Assembly: GCA_021204405.1 (NCBI GenBank)
Contig: JAJPZJ010000013.1
Location: forward strand, 1 to 33,975
Reading direction: 5' to 3'
Length of the DNA stretch: 33,975 nucleotides
Source: Tannerellaceae bacterium
Lineage (GTDB): Bacteria > Bacteroidota > Bacteroidia > Bacteroidales > Tannerellaceae
This document shows positions 28,036 through 33,975 of this stretch, in pieces. The translations under genes and the position numbers were made by a program. The notes below the pieces were generated by a model, which was not told the DNA's origin, ran no database searches, and was given only the letters and a program-made list of their open reading frames with translations. How positions within the stretch are numbered: the stretch's first letter is position 1; every line of letters begins with the position of its first letter.

Positions 28036-28407
28036 ATGAGCCGTTTATTGCTGGAATATCCGAAATGCAGCACCTGCCGGAATGCTAAAAAGTGGCTGGA
28101 TGCACATGGAGTAACCTACACCGACCGCCATATCATTGATACCCCTCCCACTGTGGAAGAGATCACCGAATGGTACAAACGCAGCCAGTTACCCCTGAAA
28201 AGTTTTTTCAATACCAGCGGACTGGTATATAAGGAGCTGGGACTAAAAGATAAACTGCCTGTCATGCCGGAGGAAGAGCAACTGGCTCTGCTGGCATCTA
28301 ACGGGAAACTGATCAAGCGCCCACTATTGGTCAGTGATACTTCCGTATTGGTAGGTTTTAAAGAGCAGGAGTGGGAAAAAAATCGTATAAAAACCAACTG
28401 CATATGA
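28036..28407 (+). CDS. ArsC/Spx-family thioredoxin-fold protein
   Basis: A 123-residue protein with an N-terminal CSTC (CxxC) in YPKCSTCRNAKKWL and the ArsC/Spx pattern SQLPLKSFFNTSGLVYKELGL, then LIKRPLLVSD. This is the YffB/Spx-like branch (arsenate-reductase-related); the CxxC rather than a single Cys favours a Spx-like or thiol reductase role over arsenate reduction. The stop overlaps the next gene's start by 4 nt (ATGA), so the two are translated together. Confidence 0.88.
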   Translation: MSRLLLEYPKCSTCRNAKKWLDAHGVTYTDRHIIDTPPTVEEITEWYKRSQLPLKSFFNTSGLVYKELGLKDKLPVMPEEEQLALLASNGKLIKRPLLVSDTSVLVGFKEQEWEKNRIKTNCI

Positions 28408-28994
28408 CACTACAGGAAAAGCCAACCGAACTGCATCCGCTGGGATATTTCCTGCCGGAGAATACCCGGTTGCTGATGCTGGGCAGTTTTCCTCCGGCAC
28501 GGCAACGCTGGTCGATGAACTTCTACTATCCGAACATACAAAATGATATGTGGCGTATCATGGGCCTGTTGTTCTATAATGATAAAGACCATTTTATCAT
28601 ACCCGGCAAAAAAGCCTTCAGCGAAGAAAAAGCCCGCGCCTTTTGTATAGAGAAGGGCATCGGGATCGGTGATACGGCCGAAGAGATCATCCGGCTGAAA
28701 GATAATGCTTCGGATAAATTTCTGGAGGTGGTTAAACCATTGGATGCGCAAAGGGTATTCAATCAGATACCTCATTGTACAGCGGTTGTTATTACCGGAC
28801 AAAAAGCAATGGATACCTTCCTTTCGGTGGTTCCGGCTACTGAGCCTAAAGTAGGTGAGTATACCACCTTTTTATTCGGGGGAAGGGAGATGCAGTTATA
28901 CCGTATACCCTCCTCTTCACGTGCCTATCCGCGGCCTTTGGAAGAAAAGGCGGGGTATTATGGGAAGATGTTCAGGGAGATTGGGTTGTTGTAA
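28404..28994 (+). CDS. Uracil-DNA glycosylase superfamily protein
   Basis: A 196-residue protein starting MTLQEKPTELHPLG at 28404; an upstream in-frame start at 28371 would overlap the preceding gene more deeply. It has the superfamily A motif in LMLGSFPPARQRW and a helical NFYYPNIQNDMWRIM, and later VVITGQKAMDTFL and LYRIPSSSRAYPRP in the position of the DNA-intercalation loop. Such enzymes remove uracil or mismatched thymine from DNA. It is probably coexpressed with the Spx-like gene. Confidence 0.82.
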   Translation: MTLQEKPTELHPLGYFLPENTRLLMLGSFPPARQRWSMNFYYPNIQNDMWRIMGLLFYNDKDHFIIPGKKAFSEEKARAFCIEKGIGIGDTAEEIIRLKDNASDKFLEVVKPLDAQRVFNQIPHCTAVVITGQKAMDTFLSVVPATEPKVGEYTTFLFGGREMQLYRIPSSSRAYPRPLEEKAGYYGKMFREIGLL

Positions 28995-29025
28995 TATTAT
29001 TTACCGGAAATTATAAAAGAAATTG

Positions 29026-29101
29026 GAACACGGAGGCACAGAGACACGGAGTTTTTAATTATTTGAAAATAATGGCTCCGTGTCTCTGTGCCTCCGTGTT
29101 C
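29026..29101. terminator. 26-bp perfect inverted repeat between convergent genes
   Basis: Arms 29026-29051 and 29076-29101 pair fully (core ACGGAGGCACAGAGACACGG). It lies 31 nt after the glycosylase stop and 31 nt before the glutamine synthetase stop, so it can end both transcripts. This kind of CACGGAG/CACAGAG palindrome recurs in many unrelated bacterial genomes. Confidence 0.75.
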
Positions 29102-29132
29102 AATATTATATTCAGGCGAAAAGATTTGTCAC

Positions 29133-30635
29133 TCACCCGCAATGGAAATAAGCCATCACCAGGTTCATCATCTTTTCCGGGCTATTCTCTACCTCTTTTC
29201 GCAGGTCGAGGTCGTTATATCCCTTTAGCTTGTGGATGATCCCATCGATCATACTTGGGCTGAACACATTGTATTTTTCGTAGATAGTGCGTTGTTGTTG
29301 CAGGCAGTTGGCCGAAGCAGCGCAACTATCGGGTAATTGTTCCAGGCCGGTCAGTTTGTGTTTATTCTCTTCCTTATGGATATTTACATTTACATAGGTC
29401 TTCTCTGCTACTTCCAGTGCATTTTCCATTTCAAAGCCATACCGGCAGGCGACTGCCAGACCTGCGATTAACTGGTAGACATCTGCCGAGCCATCCGGCG
29501 AACGCATCTCTACCGTTTGCTTTTGAGTGGTATCGTAGTGAGAGGGAGTTTCCAGCGGATTAGCCAGAGCACACATATCTGTTTTGCCTGTCCAGCCCAG
29601 CGGAACCCTTACCAGCACCGAGCGGTTGCGGTCGCCCCAGCAGATATTGGTCGGGGCTTCCTGATGGGGTACCAGCCTGAAATAGGAGGTTGGATTGGTA
29701 TTGCCGAAAGCCGTAATAGAGGGAGCCAGCTTCATTATACCGGCAATGGCTTTACGGGCTGTTTCCGACAATTCCCCGTTTGCCAGCATCTGGTTACGGC
29801 CGTCTTTCATAATACGCATATGGACATGGAGCCCGGAACCGGCTTTTCCAACGGTGATCTTCGGGGCAAAGGTAACATCATAATTATAAACATTTGCCAG
29901 GTTACGGATGATCCATTTAGCCACCACCAACTGGTCGGCAGCCTCTTCCGCGGGTAACGACAGGAATTCAATTTCATTCTGCTCATATACTTTGCCGTTC
30001 AAGGTAAAGTTCCCTACTTCCGAATGGCCATATTTGATCTGTCCGCCCGCCTGGGCAATATACTCCATACATTCTACCCGGAAATCATTAAACTTGGCAT
30101 AGGGGCCCGACTCGTGATATCCACGCTGGTCAGTTGCCGGAAAATGCTCCAAGCTCTCGTCAATCACGTAATACTCCAGTTCACCCATGGCTTCAAATTC
30201 CATACCGGTTACTTCGGTAAACGCCCGGCAGGCTTTGTGAAGCGTATACTCCGGCGAACTTTCCAGGGGTTGCCCGTCTTTATTAAAATAGGAACAGAGC
30301 AGGCTTAAGGTTGGGATGCCGACAAACGGATCGACAAACGCTGTCCGGAAGCGCGGCACCACATACAGGTCGCTGCTGCCTGCCTCTATAAAAGAGAAGA
30401 GGCTCGAACCGTCCACCCGCTCCCCGCAGGTGAGGATGGCATCGAGATAGGCCATATCGTTGATAACGAAATTGAGGGTTTTCAATCTCCCGTTGCCTGC
30501 CGGATACATAAAGTTGATCATTTTAATACCGTGGTCGGCAATGTACGTAATGATGTCGGCCTTCGTGAATTCGGCCGCCGGCTTTTTCAGGTACTCCACC
30601 AACCGGTTGGAGTTCATTTGCAATTTGTTTTTCAT
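29133..30635 (-). CDS. Glutamine synthetase family protein, type I-like
   Basis: About 500 residues. It starts at 30635 (MKNKLQMNSNRLVEYL) or at 30617 (MNSN); a start at 30671 would overlap the sulfatase stop. N-terminal beta-grasp region: FMYPAGNGRLKTLNFVI. Catalytic landmarks: GELEYYV, EIEFL, the SGLHVHM site, and NPTSYFRLVPHQEAPTNICWGDRNRSVLVRVP in pieces for ATP and ammonium binding, then VEMRSPDGSADVYQLIAGL. This is a Bacteroidales type GS, which makes glutamine from glutamate, ammonia and ATP. No adenylylation-site Tyr region is obvious. The gene follows the sulfatase by 35 nt on the same strand. Confidence 0.9.
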   Translation of the reverse strand: MKNKLQMNSNRLVEYLKKPAAEFTKADIITYIADHGIKMINFMYPAGNGRLKTLNFVINDMAYLDAILTCGERVDGSSLFSFIEAGSSDLYVVPRFRTAFVDPFVGIPTLSLLCSYFNKDGQPLESSPEYTLHKACRAFTEVTGMEFEAMGELEYYVIDESLEHFPATDQRGYHESGPYAKFNDFRVECMEYIAQAGGQIKYGHSEVGNFTLNGKVYEQNEIEFLSLPAEEAADQLVVAKWIIRNLANVYNYDVTFAPKITVGKAGSGLHVHMRIMKDGRNQMLANGELSETARKAIAGIMKLAPSITAFGNTNPTSYFRLVPHQEAPTNICWGDRNRSVLVRVPLGWTGKTDMCALANPLETPSHYDTTQKQTVEMRSPDGSADVYQLIAGLAVACRYGFEMENALEVAEKTYVNVNIHKEENKHKLTGLEQLPDSCAASANCLQQQRTIYEKYNVFSPSMIDGIIHKLKGYNDLDLRKEVENSPEKMMNLVMAYFHCG

Positions 30636-30670
30636 GTTTTTTGTTGATTGTCGGTTATCTATTCTTTCCA

Positions 30671-32265
30671 CTAAAACTCGTCTACTTGCAGGTCGGTACG
30701 GAATTGGTCTAAGCGGGCCTGCAAACGGGCTGCTACCTCCTGGTAGGCAGGATCGCCATATACATTATTTATTTCGGCCGGATCTTTTTCCAGGTCATAC
30801 AATTCATTACAGTTAATGGCGGCATCCTTTCCATTGCCTTCGCCGTAAAAATGGATCAGTTTATAACGGCTGTCGCGCACGCCATCGTGGCGGCGTACCT
30901 GATGGATAGCAGGATAATCATAATAATGATAATAGAGGTATTCGCGCCAGCCGGCGGGCGTAGTTCCCGACAGCAACGGAAGAATAGAAGTACCCTCCAT
31001 ATATTCAGGTTTTTCCAGCCCGGCGGCTGCCAGATAGGTGGGGGCATAATCAATATTCTATACCAAAGCATCACAAACGCCTCCCCGTTGCACCTGTCCC
31101 GGATGGCGGATGATCAGTGGCGTACGGAACGACTCTTCATACATAAACCGTTTGTCGAACCAGCCATGTTCTCCCATATAGAAACCCTGGTCGGATGTAT
31201 ACACAATCAGTGTATTCTCCATCAGGCCCTCTTTTTCGAGGTAATCCAATAAGCGTCCCACCTCATCGTCGATTGTTTTAATACACCTGAGGTAATCTCT
31301 GAGGTAACGCTGGTATTTCCATTGGAGTAGGTCGTCACCCGTTAGTTTGCGGTCAATAAACTCCCGGTTAACGGGGCCATACGCCGCATGCCATGCCTCG
31401 CGCTGCTTCGGGTTCATCCGTTCCAGCCCGGCAATCCAGCTATTCATATGCGGATCGTTACTATACGGGGCTACATTCCGTAACTCATCCACTTTCAAAT
31501 CATACACGATCGTCATATCATTTTCGATACGCATCTCCTGGGTACGGGCGGCATCACAACGGGTAGCATACGCATCATAGAAAGTTTCCGGATAAGGGAA
31601 TTCCACATCCTCATATAAGGTAAGGTATTTGGGTTCAGGCATCCAGTTGCAGTGAGGAGCCTTGTGATGCACCAATAAACAGAAAGGTTTATCTTTCTCC
31701 CGGTGGTCGAGGAATTCGATCGCATGGTCGGTGGTAAGTGTAGTGGCATATCCCTCTTCTTTGATATATTTACCGTTACTGTTTTTGCTCCGGAACTCCG
31801 GGTTGTAGTAATCTCCCTGATCCCATAGGATATGATAATAGTCAAACCCTTTAGGCTCACACTGCATATGCCATTTACCCACGACACCGGTCTGGTAGCT
31901 GTGTTGTTGTAAAATTCAGAGAAGAAAACCTTCGTGGTATCAATTCCTTTTCCTAACTGGCGTTGTCCGTTCTGGTGGCTATAGAGGCCGGTGATGAGGC
32001 AGGCATGGCTCGGAGTGGATAAAGAGTTTTCGACAAAAGCTTTGGTGAACAGCATTCCTTCCCCGGCGAGGCGGTCTATATTGGGGGTAGGCGCCAGTTG
32101 CGAGATGGGATAACCGTAGGCACTGATCGTCTGGAACGAATGGTCGTCGGTCATAATATGGATAATATTCAAAGGTTTCTGTTCCGAACTTTGTTGCCCG
32201 TTTGAACATGCAGCGAATAAAGCCAGTGGGATAGAGAGGCATCCCATGCCTGATAAAGCGTTCAT
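30671..32265 (-). CDS. Sulfatase lipoprotein (one frameshift, one in-frame stop)
   Basis: The corrected gene is 531 residues. It begins MNALSGMGCLSIPLALFAAC, a lipoprotein signal with Cys 20. The metal-site motif is IHIMTDDHSFQT. The modification site is LSTPSHACLITG: a Ser-type formylglycine site (S-x-P-S-x), in which His stands where Arg is usual. A frameshift at the A-run 31911-31914 (plus strand, one short) separates this from GKWHMQCEPKGFDYYH. A TAG at 31058-31060 then interrupts DALVQNIDYAPTYL in the expected Gln position, and the frame continues intact to 30671. TSDQGFYMGEHGWFDKR holds the second metal site. Such enzymes remove sulfate from host or algal glycans and need the anaerobic maturase, not seen here. 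Confidence 0.85.
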
Positions 32266-32315
32266 AAATTTAGTTTACTGAGGTTGATAATCAGAAAATG
32301 GTTAACGTTCAATCA

Positions 32316-32323
32316 CAAATATA
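32316..32323 (-). promoter_or_regulatory. Candidate -7 box of the sulfatase-glnA operon
   Basis: Minus-strand TATATTTG matches TAnnTTTG, 50 nt before the sulfatase start. No clear -33. Confidence 0.5.
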
Positions 32324-32453
32324 GGAACTTTGGCCGGAAACAGAAAGCAGAAAAGGAAAATTCCCTGAAAAGCCTGCTGTTGTAAAAATGCAGAAACCAA
32401 ACGAAGTAAAACTATGTTATAGAATATATCATTCACTTTTAAAACGTAAAATT

Positions 32454-32786
32454 ATGTGCGAAAAATGTCGTAACCTGGCTCAGAAATTAGCTGAATGTGC
32501 AGTTACCTGTAACAACTGTTTCAACAGATGCCTTGACGAAGAGGATGTAAAAATGATGAAAGAATGTATTCGCCTCGATAAAGAGTGTTCTACGATCTGT
32601 TCTACCACGATTGGCATGCTGGCTGAAACAACACATTTCAAAAAAGAGCTTATCATGGTTTGCAAAAACATTTGTATGGCTTGTGCCGACGAATGCCGCA
32701 AATACCAGATGATGGATCATTGCATGGAATGCGCCGATGCGTGTGATAAATGTGCACAGGCATGTGATGATTTTCTAAAACAGTAA
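32454..32786 (+). CDS. Cys-rich four-helix copper-binding protein (DUF326/Csp-like)
   Basis: 110 residues starting MCEKCRNLAQKLAECAVTC at 32454; an upstream extension to 32388 lacks the repeated Cys pattern. Eighteen Cys are spread along four helices with CxxC and CxxxC spacing (for example CAVTCNNC, CKNICMACADEC, CMECADACDKCAQAC), the pattern of bacterial copper storage proteins that bind many Cu(I) ions in a four-helix bundle. No signal peptide, so cytosolic. Metal identity is inferred from the family. A strong terminator follows. Confidence 0.85.
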   Translation: MCEKCRNLAQKLAECAVTCNNCFNRCLDEEDVKMMKECIRLDKECSTICSTTIGMLAETTHFKKELIMVCKNICMACADECRKYQMMDHCMECADACDKCAQACDDFLKQ

Positions 32787-32809
32787 TTTCAAAACTACCT
32801 TCAGGGATA

Positions 32810-32856
32810 ACAGGCAACCGGGTAGTACTTTTATACTACCCGGTTGCCTGTCTTTA
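32810..32856 (+). terminator. Terminator after the Csp-like gene
   Basis: Perfect 18-bp stem (32810-32827 with 32834-32851; core GGCAACCGGGTAGTA) with a 6-nt loop and a following T-rich stretch. Confidence 0.92.
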
Positions 32857-32994
32857 TTTAAAGTAAAAAATCCGGCAAAAACTTTCTCCCGGCTCCTTGT
32901 CCTATATCCTTTTCACTACCAGAACCTTGTATGTCTCAACCTGCCTACTACAGGGCTGAGACCGCTTCCTGCGTGTAAACAAAATAAAAAAACA

Positions 32995-33026
32995 GTTGGA
33001 TTTCTAAATTATTCCACTACTTTTGC
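32995..33026 (+). promoter_or_regulatory. Promoter of tRNA-Trp
   Basis: TACTTTTGC at 33018-33026 is a good -7 box; GTTG at 32995-32998 sits 19 nt upstream as a weak -33. The tRNA begins 10 nt later. Confidence 0.6.
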
Positions 33027-33035
33027 ACTCGCAAT

Positions 33036-33108
33036 ACGGAAGTAGCTCAGTTGGTAGAGCACTGGTCTCCAAAACCAGGTGTCGGGAGTTCGAGCCTCTC
33101 CTTCCGTG
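33036..33108 (+). tRNA. tRNA-Trp (anticodon CCA)
   Basis: Acceptor arms ACGGAAG (33036-33042) and CTTCCGT (33101-33107), discriminator G; anticodon stem CTGGT/ACCAG with loop CTCCAAA. D-arm GCTCAGTTGGTAGAGC is standard. In many Bacteroidales secE-nusG follow tRNA-Trp, but here only repeats follow to the window end. Confidence 0.95.
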
Positions 33109-33173
33109 CATTTCTCTCCATATATTTCCAGCATGGCTGGTAAACAATCCATACCAAAAGTTTTTTCTCAAAA

Positions 33174-33223
33174 CATCTGTCACAAATTCCATTCATCTGT
33201 CACATCTGGGGGGCATCTGTCAC
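33174..33223. repeat. Three direct repeats at 20-bp spacing
   Basis: CATCTGTCAC occurs at 33174-33183, 33194-33203 and 33214-33223, exactly 20 bp apart, which places the copies on nearly the same helix face. No gene follows directly. Confidence 0.85.
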
Positions 33224-33344
33224 GCTTTTGGCTATTTATCATTCAAAATAGAGAATTTTACTGGTGTTCGTTTGCCCTATACTCATTTACTCATTACAAG
33301 CTATCTGGCTATTCTCCAAAACAACTAAAAACAAACAGCCTCAG

Positions 33345-33358
33345 TTCCCCGCGCAGGG
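33345..33358. repeat. Fragment of the C-rich hairpin repeat
   Basis: GTTCCCCGCGCAGG, the left hairpin start of the family, truncated before its second arm and adjacent to the REPIN-like element at 33379. Confidence 0.45.
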
Positions 33359-33378
33359 TTGTTAAGTTCTCTCCCTTT

Positions 33379-33589
33379 TAGTCCTGCAAGGACGACCTAT
33401 CCTAGCCCAGTACGTAGTGTTGGGTTACACGTTTACCCTCTCACCCAGGAGTCCTGTAAGGACGGCATAATTTATAGGCTATTGATTAATTGGTATTTTT
33501 ATTATGTCGTCCTTACAGGACTCTCTTTACTTATTACCTATAACCCAGGGCTGTGCCCTGGGCTGGGATATACCGTCCTTGCAGGACTA
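33379..33589. repeat. REPIN-like element without transposase, second copy
   Basis: Outer left REP (AGTCCTGCAAGGACGACC, then CCCAGTACGTAGTGTTGGG), inner left REP (AGTCCTGTAAGGACGGCATA, 33451-33470), inner right REP (TTATGTCGTCCTTACAGGAC), outer right REP (CCCAGGGCTGTGCCCTGGG, then CGTCCTTGCAGGACTA). The right half is an inverted copy of the left half. Reading frames across it are not genes. Confidence 0.8.
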
Positions 33590-33631
33590 AATACTAAAAT
33601 AAGAGAATTTAACACCCCTACCGCGTAGGCG

Positions 33632-33776
33632 GCAACCGTAGGCCGGCCTCAGTTCCCCGCACAGGCGGAGATCGTAGGTCAGCCTTAGCCAATCGCACCG
33701 GAACTGTCTGTTTTAGTATTAAAAACAGAAAAATAGGGTCTGCTCCAATGCGGTCCCCGCCTGCGCGGGGAACTGG
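33632..33776. repeat. Paired C-rich hairpin repeat, copy h
   Basis: Left part with CAACCGTAGGCCGGCC and GTTCCCCGCACAGGCGGAG, a CAGCCTTAGCCAATCGCA segment and a GAACTGTCTG block; right hairpin CCCCGCCTGCGCGGGG. The right half is nearly identical to copy b at 4740-4796. The remaining 33777-33926 shows nothing recognisable. Confidence 0.65.
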
Positions 33777-33926
33777 CAGCGTGCTGATTTATAAACCTCT
33801 ACCTATCTGCAAAATCTATCGGCCAAGACTACTTTCTGATGATGCGCCTGTAGGATTCAGCAAACATGTAGGATTACACCTCATTCTATTACCCAAAACC
33901 TTTTATGTATTCAAATGTTTATAATA

Positions 33927-33951
33927 TAAAATGATTATCCGCATAATGTCC
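33927..33951 (-). repeat. 25-bp inverted match to the start of the window
   Basis: The reverse complement of 33927-33951 is identical to 24-48 (core GGACATTATGCGGATAATCA). On the minus strand it encodes the same GHYADNHF peptide as the amylase tail, with a stop three codons later and one two codons before. Confidence 0.8.
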
Positions 33952-33975
33952 GTTGATTTATTGAACATCATATGA

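Noticed and set aside
28410..28802. 130-codon minus-strand frame opposite the glycosylase gene
   Set aside because: A shadow of a well-supported gene on the other strand.
4959..31060. Stop-codon reassignment or programmed readthrough
   Set aside because: All three stop codons occur in-frame in different genes, yet the same codons end every intact gene normally, so one recoded codon cannot explain it.
33023..33628. Plus-strand frames over tRNA-Trp, the triplet repeat and the REPIN element
   Set aside because: They cover a tRNA and inverted repeats and have no protein-like pattern.
4694..33776. Possible CRISPR array: CCCCGC...GCGGGG units resemble type I-E repeats
   Set aside because: The units are kilobases apart or in facing pairs, with no regular 32-nt spacers and no cas genes. 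They are dispersed palindromic repeats.
33109..33975. Prophage or integrative element inserted at tRNA-Trp
   Set aside because: No integrase, no duplicated tRNA 3' end and no element genes are visible before the window ends; only the phased triplet hints at it.

Overview
The window reads as a chromosomal segment of a Bacteroidales bacterium (phylum Bacteroidota), probably near Parabacteroides/Tannerellaceae or Dysgonomonadaceae; the genus cannot be fixed from this piece. The reasons are promoter boxes of the Bacteroidota form TAnnTTTG (two with a TTTG element 20 nt upstream), few Shine-Dalgarno sites, a type IX secretion-like C-terminal tail, a DUF5020 gene beside a purine permease, and housekeeping genes of Bacteroidales type.

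Layout. 1-574: 3' end of a secreted alpha-amylase-like gene. 595-769: a MITE. 913-2919: DUF5020 outer-membrane channel plus AzgA-type purine permease. 3076-4325: cbpA-cbpM chaperone pair. 4429-4500: initiator tRNA and terminator. 4959-6842 (minus): a ChbG/YdjC deacetylase fused to a serine beta-lactamase-like domain. 7148-7985: beta-barrel protein. 8231-8430: OsmC relic. 8786-12175: hisH-hisA-hisF-hisIE and ftsE. 12243-14890: aspartate kinase and lysA (lysine pathway). 15131-16303: membrane glycosyltransferase. 16503-17263: a RAYT (REP-associated tyrosine transposase) framed by REP hairpins. 17666-21281 (minus): lolE-like permease, aminotransferase and YitT. 21439-21804 (minus): small secreted protein. 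22216-25346 (minus): MFS transporter and ABC-F ATPase (Uup type). 25524-28994: nhaD, an unknown gene, a Spx/ArsC-like gene and a uracil-DNA-glycosylase-family gene. 29133-32265 (minus): glutamine synthetase and a sulfatase lipoprotein. 32454-32786: Cys-rich copper-binding four-helix protein. 33036-33108: tRNA-Trp. 33109-33975: repeats only.

The intergenic space is rich in structured repeats. One family is REPIN-like: the RAYT locus at 16503-17263 and two RAYT-less copies of the same layout (27751-27982 and 33379-33589). A second family is a paired hairpin with C-rich stems (CCCCGC/GCGGGG), present in at least six complete or near-complete copies plus fragments; two of these form the core of a MITE with GAGACAG-type terminal inverted repeats. 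These are the most interesting non-coding signals here.

Reader caution: at least eight otherwise normal genes or gene fragments carry one-base gains or losses, nearly all at homopolymers, and four more conserved reading frames are cut by a single in-frame stop. The pattern looks like residual long-read consensus error more than gene decay, so coordinates are given for the reconstructed full genes with the break points named. No CRISPR-Cas, prophage or clear defence system was seen.
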